From the NCBI GenBank assembly GCA_015680685.1, contig MNCI01020276.1, positions 186,468-250,467 of the forward strand: a stretch of 64,000 nt of DNA, given 5' to 3'. Below the pieces are notes generated by a model, which saw only the letters and a program-made list of their open reading frames with translations, made no database searches and was not told the DNA's origin. Every line of letters begins with the position of its first letter. The stretch's first letter is position 1. Below are positions 12,403 to 24,715 of this stretch, in pieces. Origin of the DNA: Gnetum montanum (Eukaryota > Streptophyta > Gnetopsida > Gnetales > Gnetaceae). A program made the translations under genes and the position numbers.

Positions 12403-15400
12403 TAAAGTGGGGTTCATCTATCCCATTGCAAATAGTGAGTGGGTTAGCCCACTTGTGATCGTGTCAAAGAAAGATGTCATGGCCTGTATTGACTTCAGGC
12501 TATTGAAAATGGCAATGTACAAAGATCATTTTCCATTACTATTTGTAGACCAAGTGTTGGATACTATCTTTGGGCATTGTTACTACAACTTTCTGGATGA
12601 TTATAGTGGCTATAACCAAATTCAGATTGCATCTAAGGACTAAGCTAAAACAATATTTACAGATCCTTGGGGAACTTTTGCATACAGAAAGATGCCATTT
12701 GGTCTATGCAATGCCCCTGAAACCTTCCAACACCTTGTCCTAAGCATTTTTTAACAACGGATTTGTAGCAAGGTGGAAGTCTTCATGGATGACTTCTCCA
12801 CCTATGGCATTACATTCGAGTAGCCCCTAGACCACATTAAGGAAGTGCTGAAAAGGTGTGTAAAGACCAACCTTTAGCTCAGTCGACAAAAGAGCCATCT
12901 ATTGATCCAGGAGGGCATTGTGTTGGGGCATAGAATCTCACAAGCAAGAATTGAGGTTAACCCTAAAAAAATAAGGGTCATCCAAGAAATAGCCCACCAC
13001 ATTTATGGTAGTCTTTTCATAGTTGTAGCACACTACTTGTAGTTTTTCCATTTGAGAGTTAGAATATTTTCTAAGTGCCCGTAGTAGGAGACAAAGAGTG
13101 TGCAAATCTTTATGCGAGCACTGTTGTACCTAAGCACTTTAGTGTGGGCGAAAATAAAGATGAGCTTTTTTGATAAACCTTGTAGCCCTTCGACTAGATT
13201 AATTATTTACTTATGCATTTAATATTCAAGAAATTTACTTTAATGTTTTTAATTAATTAATTAATATTGATTAAATAGTAAACATAATTACAACTGCTTC
13301 AAGTATATGCTTAACACTTGGTATTCCCAATAACACTTAATGTTTGGTAACCTAGTACTGTTATACGTGTTCAGGATGTGTATAGCAAGTGGGAATAAAT
13401 GCTTATGTTAGGATTAGTTAAGTGATAGCTAGTTATTAGATTAGTTAAACATTAAATTTTATTCTTTATTCTTATTGTTAGGCCACTTAAAACATAAAAA
13501 GTAAAAATGATAAAAATCATATGTCTTAGTTACACTTAACCATACACTTACACTTCACAAGTGGAACTGGGAAGACAACGATTGCAATGGCTAGTTTCAC
13601 CTCCTTAAACTAGTGTACTTAGAAACCTAAAGTCTTTGAAATTCAATTGGATCACTGAGTGAACACTAGTGATTCGTATGGTTGGGCATAGGATATACTC
13701 GTTGCTCATCATTAATGTCATTACTCACTGGAAACTATCAAAGATGTCTAGTCATTCCTTGGCCACACTAGCTACTACCGACAATTCATAAAGAATTTCT
13801 CTAAGATTGCTAAACCGTTGGTGTAGCTGACAAAGAAAGATGCATTTTTTGAATGGACCAAGAAATGTAAAAAGGCATTCTAACAACTCAAGTAAAAGCT
13901 CATTGAAACTCTAATTCTACAAGCACCTAATTGGTCCAAACCAACTCACATCATGAAGCATGCATCAAACTATGCCTTGGAAGCTATGCTCACATAGTTG
14001 GACGATCAAAAATATCCATACTACATCCACTGCACAAGCTAAAGCATTGTGGATGCATGACTAAACTACATCATAATGTAGAAAGAACTAATGATGGTGG
14101 TGTATGCCTTGAAAAAATTTAGACACTATGTGCTTGGGTATAAGGTGTTTGTGCACATAGACCATAGTGCAATCTGCTTCTTGATGAGCAAATCGATGGT
14201 AAGCCCCGATGTCATACAGTGGCTTGTGATCTTGCAGGAATTCAATCTCACAATGGTATATCAAAAGGGAACTGAGAATGTGATTGCTAACCACTTGCCT
14301 TGGTTGCAATGGGACAACAAAGAGGAGGAGAGCCCACTTTCTGATTAGTTTTTTAATGAACTCCTCTTTGTTGGTGCAATAAATGAACAAGTGCCCAATG
14401 AACCTACATGGTATAATGGCATCCTCACTTATCTTCTCACTCAAGAGATGCCATAAGAGTTAGATCACCAAAAGAAACAATAGTTTCATCATCAAGCCAA
14501 ATGCTTCATGAAGATCAACAAACACCTTTACAAGGTGTGCATCAATATCCTAGTTCGTTGGTATGTTCTTGATACTGACAAATTGCACATCCTCCAGGAT
14601 GCTCATGAGGGTCCTTGTGGGGGCCAGTATGTAGGAAGGCACATGGTTATTAAGATCTTGATGGTAGGGTATTATTGGCCAATACTCTTCAGGGATGCTC
14701 ACCACTTCATCTACTCTTGTGATCGCTATCAATGTGATGGTGGGATGACCACTTGAATGGAGAGACCTCAGTAGTGGATCCAACCACTAGAACTCTTCAA
14801 CGTCTAGGGCATTAATTTCATAGGTCCCATCACATCCATGTCAAATGAAAAGACATACATCATAGTCATTGTTAACTATTTTACGAAATGGGTAGAAGTA
14901 GTAGTCATCACTGACTGTACATCTTCTACAACTACTCGGTTTGTACAACAAAATGTTCTAAATAGGCTAGGGGTGCCACGTGGATTGATTTCTAATAATA
15001 GTATTCATTTTACAGGCACTACCTTTCGAAAGCTCATGCAATGCTTAGGGGTAGAACATAAATTAAGAACAACCTATCACCCCCAAGCCAAGGGTCAAGC
15101 TAAGGTTACCAATAGGGAGATCACTAAGATCTTAACGAGAACAATTAGCAAATATTGAAAAGACTAGAGCACAAAACTCACTGATGCCCTTTGGACCTAC
15201 TACTCCACATGAAAAATCCTATAGGCTATTCTCCCTATGAGCTGGTGTATGGAAAACTTCCAACTCTTCCTATTTAGTCTCAGCTCTGTACACTTTCAAT
15301 AGCCTGTGACCTTGACCTTAACCTTAGCCTAGCACAAAAAGAAAGACTAACCAATCTTAACATGCTAGATGAGAATAAACTCATAACCCTATCTTTAATT

Positions 15401-15757
15401 GAAGTACACAAGGCATTTAGCAAATAATTCCATGACCTCAAAATAAGAAAAGTTAAATTTCAACCTAGAGATAAGGTCCTTTACTAGAACCCCACACATG
15501 TGCCACAAAAAACTAAGTTTTAAACAATGTGGGAAGGGTCTTATATCATTTATGAAATCTTTTCTTCTGGGGCCATGTTGATCTACAAACCAAAGAGCCC
15601 AAATAAGAAACTTCTCATCAACATGCAACAAGTCAAACCTTTCCATGAGCCCAAAATAATTAGTGTTAGTAACACCTCATCAAATGGACAACCTCGCTTA
15701 ATTTTTCGAATCTCCTCCTTCCAACTCAACCATGGGGGAGATGGCCATCCATGCTAA
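12403..15757 (+). pseudogene. Athila-like Ty3/gypsy pol of element C, inactive
   Basis: Plus-strand pol, truncated at its 5' end. Reverse transcriptase opens near 12407 (WVSPLVIVSKKD), reaches MPFGLCNAPETFQ near 12690 and the catalytic FMDDF near 12785. It is then interrupted by an LTR fragment (about 12997-13722) and resumes with SYYRQFIKN. RNase H is at 13850-14350 (HIDHSAICFLMSK). The integrase zinc finger (14580-14750) has lost one His and one Cys. In the core (14815-15160) all three catalytic acids are replaced: GIN for GID, NNS for DNG, and AK for AE, each a G-to-A change. The last domain ends near 15757 with SFQLNHGGDGHPC. Stops are numerous. Elements A and B are close homologues. Confidence 0.88.
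12997..13722 (+). mobile_element. LTR fragment lacking U3, inserted in element C pol
   Basis: It matches the 3' LTR of element C from about 20953 onward (starting CATTTATGG) to the LTR end at CTCATCA (13708-ish). The left boundary falls just downstream of the TATA box position in the full LTR (TATAAATG at 20930-20937), so U3 is absent and the fragment corresponds to roughly R plus U5. The bases after the LTR end (TTAATGTCATTA) resemble a primer-binding site altered by G-to-A and C-to-T changes. Pol reads on afterwards. No clear target-site duplication was seen. Confidence 0.65.
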
Positions 15758-15765
15758 TCATATAA

Positions 15766-17215
15766 GTGACTCCTCAGTTTTTATACTTTTTTGTTTTACA
15801 TTTTTTTTTGTTTTTACACTTGTTGTTTTTACACTTTTTGTTTTACAACATCATTAATACGTTTTATCTTTCTTGGATATTTTATAATTTCTTTTATATT
15901 TTACTTTATTTTATTTTTGTATGTGTATTTTTCTTCTATTTTCTAATAAATTGCTTTGTTTTTCTTTATTGCCAATAGGACATAATGATGCTATAGCTAT
16001 TTGCTAATGGTGGTTTGTACTTAATGTTTTGATTGCTAATGTTTAGTTTCTATCTTTGAACTTTGATATTGATAACTAATACAAAGTTTCTTTTTCATGG
16101 AACAAGCAGTGAGTTTACATCATCCACTCATCCACAAAACTCTATGGTGTTCTTGGTTTTGAAAATATGAGGTCCCTTTCATTAATAAAACTTTAACAAA
16201 CTTCTAACCTTAGCAATTTCCAATCTTAGGAAGGATTAAATGGATTGACAAGGGTGTTGCTTCAAGGAGATTCAATGCTCTTTGTACTTGCCTAACTCTT
16301 GAGTGGATGAATGTTTCCATGGATTTCTTAAAGTTCCATTGTTGACCAATAATAGGAAGTTAAGTCTTTGCATGGTGTGGTTCCCATCCAAAAATCCATA
16401 AAACATAAAATCCAAAAAAAATGATGGGAATTCAAAGCTCATTCCTTAGATAAAATAATGGGCTACAAGCATTAGTTATGTTACTAGAAAGACATGTTAC
16501 CCATGCCAAAAGGTCTCCTCTAACTAAGGTCCTTTCTCACTTCCTATTTCCCTTTTCTTCTCAATAAGGAATAGTGATTGATCTATGGGAGCATTCTTGT
16601 GTCTTAGAGTATCAATGCAAGGTCACTAAAAGTGGTTGGTTTTGATCTAGACTAAGGATGGACCTTATCAGGTCATTTAACCATAAAATCCACAAGGGAC
16701 TTCATGTGACCGTGACTCAAAACTCCATGCCACCTTCTCTCTCTTCCACTAATGCTTTCTATTTTTCACCTCACTACCAATTTTTCACATCTTGTTTAAT
16801 GGCTTAGTTTGATGTGTTAAAATTCTTAGATAGATTCTTCTGAATTAGGTCCTTAACTTTCCATAATCATAATCAACCACAGGGTCCACAAACTCCTTGG
16901 TTTGAGGATATGCAAGGGAAAAAAGAGCACCCACTTGCATTTCCCTTGGTTTGGTTAGTTAAGTTCCTTATCCTTAGGCATTTTTGTAATTAGATCATTC
17001 TGCATTTCCCATTAGTTACATCCAATTGTGTGCTCCTCAATGACATTTTTCCATAGAATTTCATTCTCTAATCCAAAACTCCAATTTTTGTGAATAATCA
17101 AGCCCTCTTTAAGCTTTTCATCTTGCTCATAGCTTTTCTAACTCTCTAAGAATCCAAATGTCATGATGAAACTCCTTCAATTTTTTGAATTTTTAATTCT
17201 AAAAAATTCTTTCTA
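15766..17215 (+). other. Non-coding spacer of element C between pol and the third ORF
   Basis: It begins with T-rich DNA directly after the pol stop. It carries blocks that reappear, in the corresponding post-pol position, in elements A (43860-44980), B (31190-32460) and P (39360-40450), for example text around AAAGAGTCCGTGGGCT on the opposite strand. Conservation of position across four elements marks it as a long 3' non-coding region rather than unrelated DNA. Confidence 0.6.
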
Positions 17216-17330
17216 TAGGCTCCATAGATGGGACCTTGTTGATGGAGCAAACACATAGACAAGACCCCATTGATGTGATCCTGTCAACACAAGGTAAAAA
17301 GTCTATATATACACGTGACCCTTAGCGATT
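17216..17330 (+). promoter_or_regulatory. Putative internal promoter upstream of the third ORF (element C)
   Basis: A cluster of phrases such as CCTTGTTGATGG and CCCATTGATGTGATCCTGTC precedes a TATATATA box at 17303-17311, about 400 bp before the third ORF. The U3 of this element's own LTR (20810-20900) has related phrases (CCCATCAACAAGATCTTATT, GTGATTCCATCAATG), one in inverted orientation. Element P has the equivalent arrangement at 40741-40850. Transcription from here is an inference. Confidence 0.5.
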
Positions 17331-17706
17331 TTTCATATTTGTGCTCAAACATGGAGGGAGGTTTTGAATTTTTCAGAGCCTAGAATCTTCCAAGAGCCAT
17401 AACTTCAAAATCATTTGTCCAATTCACTTTGTTCTTTAGTCTTGTAGTTGCCAAAGGTGAGCTCTTTACCGTGGGGGCCACAAACCTTAGGTTTAAGGTT
17501 TAACTTATAAACTAACATTAAAACATCAATTTATGAGAGTAAACCTTTCCAACAAACTCTAGTGACACTATAAATGAAATAATATTAAAATAATCAATCT
17601 ACCATGGTCATAACTTAGTCAAAGTGTAACTACCCAATGAGATAAGAAACATAAATGTTATAAGTTACACATTATACATTGATCCTTGGTTATTTTATGA
17701 CCATAG

Positions 17707-20570
17707 ATGGCACCCAAAGGAAAGCACATGCAAGAAGGTGAAGTATCCCAACCAAGGGACAAATGATCAAGAATAGGAAGGGACCAACAACAAGCCTAGA
17801 AGTAGGTAGTAGAAACCCATGAAACAGGACCTCTTCGGGAGGAACCCAAAGTGGAATCTATTAGGTAGATTCTCAAATAAATGACTACAAATGAACAGTC
17901 TAACTGTGATGAGGCATCAAAGCCAAGATTGAACCTTGAGGTCACCTTGACAAAGGCTTGCCTAATGCAAATTGCATCCAACAAGGTCTAGAAATCCCTA
18001 CTTCAAGAATTAAACTTTAGAATTTTCTTGAAGTTTGCTCCTCCAGAAGTCAAAGCTTAATTGCAGAACTTTCCCACATGGTCCATCATCACTTCCAACA
18101 AGCGGTGGTACATGGAAGTGACATTCCTTTTCTAGAAGAACATGCAGATAGATTCAATGATTAAAATCAAGGATATTTCTATGTCCTACTCGATGAAAGT
18201 AATCTCTGAGGCCCTTGGGTTGCTAGAGAATGAGGCCAATCTTGTAGAAATACCAACATAGGTAGATCCTAGCGTTAACAAAGCATGGATGCAATGGTGT
18301 TATGGAGTTGATTGCAAGGAGTTTGGTGCACTCACCACTACAAAATGTGCATACCTCAAAATTGTGGCCTTTTACCTCAATCCAACTATGAGGCCAAGCA
18401 AAGTCACATCTTTTTCTACCTGTGCATGTGCTACTCTAAGCAAAAGATTCCCAAGTAACCTTTCATAGTTGATCTATCTTAAGATAGAGAAGTTATTCAA
18501 GGAAAAAAAAACATGGAAGGAAGGCACTCCCCTTTTTGTGCCACATCAGAAATTTGTGCAAAAGGGAAGGCATAACTTGCTACACAAATGATGTAGTATG
18601 ACATGCTCCAATTGTCTCTTGGGTAGAAATGATGAAGGACAAGATTCCTATGAAGATAATCCAAGAAGAGGAGTAACAACCACCACCTCCACCATGCACT
18701 CACTAAAGCACATCGAAGGCCTGCACTGGCATTAAATGCATGTGTGAGCTTTGAGAGCAGCACTTACAATAGCAACAATAGCAAGCAAGGACAAGTGGCA
18801 GTGATCCATCTATGTACCAACCAACCATGAGCCACCTTAACGAAGTGGCTGAAAACATCAATTAGATAGAGGATGGTTTGCTAATTTTCTTAGCCCAAAT
18901 AATGCAAGTACCTACAAGGTCGAATCGAAGCACTCAAGAGGTAATAATATATTTGTTAGAATAGTAGCAATTCTTAGACATCTTTGGGAATGCCTCTACC
19001 TTTTCAGTGCATTTGGAGGAGGCTGATGGGGCAATTATCTTGGTGATGCAAAACCATGGGTGGGAGACAATGACCAAAGTGGTTGCTGACAAGGTGTCCG
19101 AAGAACTTAATGCACCTACAACATCTATACTAGACATTTCTATGCTCATAGATGTGCAAATGCCTGCAAGAACTCTTAGTAAAATATTGAGTGCAACCTA
19201 GCATGAGGAATTGCTAGACCAACTAGTGTGAACTAGGCAACCAATTCCAGATGTCTTTGATCTTCCAAATACCATCACTGTAACCTAGTTGGAGCTACTC
19301 AAGCAAGAAGCAAATGCATCATCCTAAAGGGGTAACTTAAAACAATCAAAGCTAAGAGTCAAGGCTTGGCTACAAAAGTTGCCAAATTAAGAGCCTGCCT
19401 CATTAAACCCATGTTGTTCAACCAAGAAATCACAAGAGATGAAGCTTTTAAACTACTTCAAGATAAAATCAAAAAGGTTGAGAACATCAAGAAGTCAGCA
19501 GTCTTTAACTAATCCTTGGCCAATGCCACCAAACATAACATTTAGAAGGACTTGGTTTAGACTCGTTGTGAGAATGAGATCTTGATCGTAGAAAATCATT
19601 GCCTACAAAATGTTGATGCGTAGAAGCAGCAGATGATAGAAATCATCCATCAACAGTAGGAGAAGCTAGCTAGGATGAATAAAAAATTGAGGAGATTGGC
19701 AATAGAAAATAGAAATCTCTTCATGGAGGAAGTCTGTGCCTTACATGAAAAAACCCACAATTGTGATTATCGTTTGGAAGAATGAGGCCCTAAATTTTGT
19801 AAGGATGAAAAATCACTACATGGACTAGGTGAGGTTGTAAAAAGAAATTAACAAAAAGCACATCCAATTGGCAAAGGCAAAAGTCATTGAGGCCCTCTAA
19901 CAGCTCAAGTAAGGAGACGATGTCTAGTAGCCTATCTTTGATGGGCTAAACACATGCAAGAAGGTTGAAATCCATATGAAAGAGTTGAAAATTGAGGATA
20001 TGACTCAATACATGGGGCTTGCCAATCTCTGCTATGTAAACCTAGCAATGCTAATTACCAAAAGGCCATGATCAAAGTTGGAAAAACAAGTGGTCATCTC
20101 ATACTTGTTGTATGAAGTAGAGTTCAAGCACCATAAGGAGATCAAATACAAGCTTGAGAGACCAAACATGAAACTCGAGGTTCTTAAGGTGAAGGTCACC
20201 GATCGAAGATCAATTACTGAGAACTTAGCCAAAAGGATGAATGACTATCAAAAACTGCAAAATGCACTTAGAGCATTTGACATCAAACGTAAACAATTTG
20301 CTACCTAGTTTGTTAATGTGAAGGAGCTATTCACAGCAATGCCTTGTCTAAGAAATATTTCCTTTCTCACCCACATTAATGAAGCTACATGGACCATGAA
20401 TGATCCCCAGAGAAAGGAGGACAAGATGAAGGCACTGTTGGATGCCTTCCATTTCCCACCAAAAGTTGTAGTTGCCACCGAACAACCATAAAAATTTCCT
20501 CAACCACTGCATGTGCCTGAAGTAGGAGAAGGTCCTTCGGAACCTCCACCACCTAGGACCATTTGAACTT
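17707..20570 (+). pseudogene. Third ORF of element C (putative plant transposon protein type), broken
   Basis: It opens ATGGCACCCAAAGG and reads, through many stops, as a protein related to the third ORF of element P (41315-42678). Shared blocks are NFRIFLKFAPPEVKA, MSYSMKVISEALGL (equivalent to VDFSTQAISEVLKV in P) and EEADGAIILVMQNH near 19017-19050. The C-terminal part (about 19370-20310) is rich in K, E, L and Q and probably forms a coiled coil, for example near 20080-20300. This type of ORF follows pol in some Athila-like plant elements and is sometimes called env-like. Its function is not established. Confidence 0.6.
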
Positions 20571-20792
20571 CTTCATTGTCTTCATGCCATTCAAGGAGTT
20601 GTGTTTGTCATTCTTGTCTTAGTGTTCAATTTTGTTGTATGAACACCAAAATTTTATAATGATTATAAAACCATACACTTGGGTACTCAGCTGTTATTAT
20701 GTTTGTTTGTGTTTGTACTCAATCAATAATCCCATACCTTCCCAAATTTTGTAAGGAATGCAAGGACAAGTTTTCATTTAGTCATGAGGATA
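20571..20792 (+). other. Spacer and polypurine tract before the element C 3' LTR
   Basis: Non-coding DNA with homologues next to the 3' LTRs of B and A on the other strand (text around CAATAATCCCATACCTTCC). It ends in TTTAGTCATGAGGATA, the decayed counterpart of the polypurine tract TTAGTCATGGGGGTA of element B. Confidence 0.55.
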
Positions 20793-21666
20793 TCATGACT
20801 TATGTGTTGGGCCGCATTGACGAGATATTATCGACGCAATCCCATCAACAAGATCTTATTGGCGTGATTCCATCAATGCAAGGTTTGATCCATTAACATG
20901 TACTCATTGATAGGGCACCCTATTTCTACTATAAATGTGCACCTACCCATTGCATTTATGGTAATCTTTTCATAATTGTAGTGAAAAGCTTGCAGTTTTT
21001 CCATTTGAGAGTTAGAATATTTTTAAGTGCCTATAGTAGAAGTTAAAGAATGTATGGATCTTTATTCGAGCATTGTTGTACCTAAGCACTTTAGTGTGGA
21101 TAGAAATAAATACAAGCTTTTCTAATAAACCTTATAGCATTTAGACTAGATTAAGTGTTTACTTATGCATTTGATATTCAAGCAATTTACTTTAATGTTT
21201 TTAAATCATTTATTAATATTGGTTAAATAGTAAACATAAGTACGACCACTTTGAGCATACGTTTAACGCTTGGTAATTCTAGTAACACTTAACGTTTGGT
21301 AACCTAGTAGCACTATACATGTTCAAGATGTGTACAACAAGTGGGAAAAATGCTTATATTAGGATTAGTTAAGTGATAGCTAGTTATTAGATTAGTTAAA
21401 CATTAAATTACTTTGTTCTTTATTCTTGTTGTTAAGGAACTTAAAACATAAAAGGTAAAAATGATAAAAATCATATGTCTTAGTTGCACTTAATCATACA
21501 CTTACACTTCACAAGTGGAACTAGGAAGACAATGATTGTAGTGCTTAGTTTCACCTCCTAGAACTCGTGTACTTAAAAACCTAAAGTCCTTATAATTCAA
21601 CTGAATCACTGAGTGAATGTTAGTGATTCATATGATTGGGCGTAGGGTATACCCATGACTCATCTA
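20793..21666 (+). repeat. 3' LTR of element C
   Basis: About 874 bp, aligned with the element B LTR at both ends: the start (TCATGACTTATG) is a decayed form of TGATGAAGCATG and the end is ...GACTCATC. U3 carries the subfamily repeats, TATAAATG is at 20930-20937, and R/U5 includes a block shared with 12997-13722. The matching 5' LTR is not in the window because the element is 5'-truncated. Confidence 0.75.
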
Positions 21667-21742
21667 GTAGCCTCTAAAGTTTCCCAAATTTCTTTGGTTG
21701 TTTAACATCCACCTACTCTATTAAATTCAAATTTATTAAATG

Positions 21743-23970
21743 CACAATATAAAAGCATCAAGATGTCAGTTACAATCATTTTTAGATGGATTTTCAGGCT
21801 ATAATCAAATAATAGTGGATAAGAATGACAGATTCAAGATAGCGTTTATCACTAAATGAGGAATGTACACATATAAGAGAATGTCCTTTGGCTTACCAAA
21901 TGTAGGGGATACCTTTTAGCGAGCTATGGATATTGCTTTTAAAGTACTCATTGGGAAATTTGTTGCTATTCATTTGGATGATATTATGATTTATTCAAAC
22001 ATGAGCTTGATCATATCTCTCATTTATAGCAGATATTTAAAAGCTGTCAAGAATTTGATATTTGTTTGAATCCTAACAAGTGTATTTTTGAAGTAAAATC
22101 AGGTAGTTTACTTGGGCATATAATTTGTCAAAAAGGAATAGTTATTGATCAAGCTAGTAATGAGGCCAGTCAAGGTATAGAGCACCCTACTAATAAAAAG
22201 GCATTAAGATCATTCTTTAAAAAGATAAACTTTGTCAACAAATTTACTCTAAAATTTATTGAAATAACAAAGCCTCTCTCATGAATGCTAACGAAAGATA
22301 TCGAAGTAATAAAAAGCAAGGAATCACTTGAAGCTTTAGATCAAATTAAAGAAGCCATTTTAAAAGCCCCATATCTAGTAAAACCAAAATTAAAGAAAGA
22401 TTTCTAGCCATATGCTTTCTCTTCAAAGGACTCATTAGTTGCAATACTAACATAGAAGGATGGATTAGAAGAAAAGCTAATTGAATTTTTTGGTTACCAG
22501 CTAAAGAATGCTAAAATAAATTATTCAAAATTACAGAAATAAGCATTCATCATGATCAAAGCTCTGGGATGTTTTAAGTATTATCTACAAAACACTATAG
22601 TTTACATTATGACAATAGAGCTAGCCGTAAGACAGTTCCTATCTTAAAATGAAATTAGATTAAAGAAAGCTAACTGGATAATCAAACTTTAACAATTTAG
22701 CTTCGCTTCAGAAACCTACAAATCAGTAAAGAATACAGGATTAGCTAGGATGATGGCAAAAGAATTAGAGCAAGAAATACTAGTTGTTTTGAAAAATACC
22801 AATTAGTACAATGATATAGTAAAATTTCTTATCAGCCGAGAGATTCCTAAAAATATGTCTAAGGACAAAGAAAGGGCTTTTATGATCAATACTAAGAAAT
22901 ACATCCATACTCAAAGAAATCTATACAAGAAAAATTTTAGATGTATTTTACTAGAATCTACATCAAATCAAAAAATTGAAGGCATATTCAAACAATGCCA
23001 CAATCATGAGGGCCTGTATTACAAATCTCATAGGGCCACAATACAACATATATTGAGATATGATTTTAATTGGCCAATAATGCATAAGGATGTGAACAGT
23101 AAAATTCTAACTTGCCATAAGTGCTAGATTCATGGACCAAAGCTATGAAAGGTTAATGCTTTGCTTAAACTAGTAATAGTAGAAAGTCCTTTTCAAAGAT
23201 GGGGATTAGATCTCATAGGAGCTATTACTCCATCAAAAGCAGGGCATAGATTTATCTTGATAGCTATTGATTATTTTACCAATTGGCCAGAAGCTAAAGT
23301 ATTAAGAAGAAGTACATCTTATGATGTAATAAAATTTCTTGAGCAATTCATTATGAATCATTTTGGATTACTGGAGTCATCAGTAACTAATAATAGTACA
23401 GCTTTTCAATTAGCTGAGTTTGTAAAATGGAAATCAGAGAAATCAATTCTACTTTATTCCTCTTCCAAAGACTATCCGTAGGGGAATAGTCTAGTTAAAT
23501 CTATTAACAAAAAGCTAATCTCATATATCAAGCATTCAAGGAATAATAACACAGGAAAGCAGCATGAATTGTTACTAGGAGCCCTATAGATAGATAGGGT
23601 AGGAATGAAGAGATCTACAGGGACTTCCCCATTTAGCTTGGTTTATGAATGTAATGTTTAATTAACTAATAGAGTTGTGTCTTCAATAGTCAAATTTATT
23701 GAGAATCATAACCAACAATCTGACAAAGAACATGCTATGATGGTTGTATTATTAAGAAGGGAAGCTAAGATTGAGGAAGCCTGAGATAAGCTCTTACATA
23801 ATGCAGCATGAATGAAAAATGGCTTGATCACAAAGTAGGATGGAATTGTTTAGATAATGAGACTTGATTTTGTTATGGAAAGTTAATAAGAGAGATAAAG
23901 CTAACAAATTTTTAGTTAGGTGGATTAGGTCTTTGATGATTAAGTAACAAGTGGATAAAAATATGTTTAA
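21743..23970 (+). pseudogene. Tat-like Ty3/gypsy pol of element E, inactive
   Basis: Reverse transcriptase begins near 21775 (QSFLDGFSGYNQI), passes KRMSFGLPN and the catalytic HLDDIMIYS near 21975, then SLLGHII and FFKKINFVNKF. RNase H (22380-22700) and the integrase zinc-binding region (about 23005-23125, CHKC) follow. The integrase core (23180-23520) keeps the first Asp (GLDLIGAI), but the second motif reads TNNST instead of TDNGT. The last part lies at 23590-23760. The wording (AMDIAF..LIGKFVAIHLDDI, SLNPNKCIF) is typical of the Tat lineage. Many in-frame stops. Upstream gag is missing where it abuts the LTR of element C. Confidence 0.82.
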
Positions 23971-24162
23971 GCTTACTTCGCTAAAGGGATAGATGTTGAA
24001 CTATTTGTTCAATAACCTTCATTTGAAGCATTATTTCAAGTAACTGCCCACTTACAGCCACTCAAGAATGACCAAGAAAATTATATATATGTACATAGTG
24101 TGTGTAACAAATTAGGATTATATAATAAGGCTAAGATCAAGCTATAAATTCATAAGTAGATT

Positions 24163-24459
24163 ATGGCTAGAAAATCAAGGCCTGTTGTGAGAAGAAGATT
24201 GTTCATGAGTCCAAGGAGAGTCAACATGAGACCTAGACCCTTTATCTCATATTTTTCTAGATTTTTTCTAGAACATGTACAAAACACCTTCTACCAAGCT
24301 ATCTTATATGGGTTAGCTTATAATAGCCCATTTATGTCATGGCTTTCAAACAAGTTCTCTGCTCTCAAAAGTCAAAAATCAATCCATGTTCTTGGGTGGG
24401 ATGAGTTTCTTGAATGCTCTAACCTATTGTTGAGAGGGAATTACTTTAGGAATAGCTAG
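24163..24459 (+). CDS. Small basic ORF after pol of element E, function unknown
   Basis: A 98-codon frame starting at an ATG. The N-terminus is strongly basic (MARKSRPVVRRRLF), followed by a hydrophobic, aromatic-rich middle (SYFSRFFLEHV, AILYGLAYNSPF). It stays open although the neighbouring pol has frequent stops. A short acidic frame follows at 24533-24715. Position suggests an accessory ORF of element E, as found after pol in some large Tat-lineage elements. I do not recognise the family, and the open frame may be chance. Confidence 0.35.
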   Translation: MARKSRPVVRRRLFMSPRRVNMRPRPFISYFSRFFLEHVQNTFYQAILYGLAYNSPFMSWLSNKFSALKSQKSIHVLGWDEFLECSNLLLRGNYFRNS

Positions 24460-24715
24460 GATCTAAAGCTTTAATTATGAAGACATATTAGTAAATCAAC
24501 CTAAAGAGGAAATTGAAAGGAAGTTTGAAAGCTTGGAGAAAGAACCAAAAGAAGATGAAGGATCAAACCAGAATGCCATTTTTGCAAAGCCCAATGAAGG
24601 CCAAGGTTTGGGAAATGAGTTGCAAGCTATAGCACCAACTCAAGCAACTACTGAGCTGGAGTACACTGGAGCCGTAGAATGTAAAATTCTAAGGAAATTT
24701 GTAATCATTATATAA

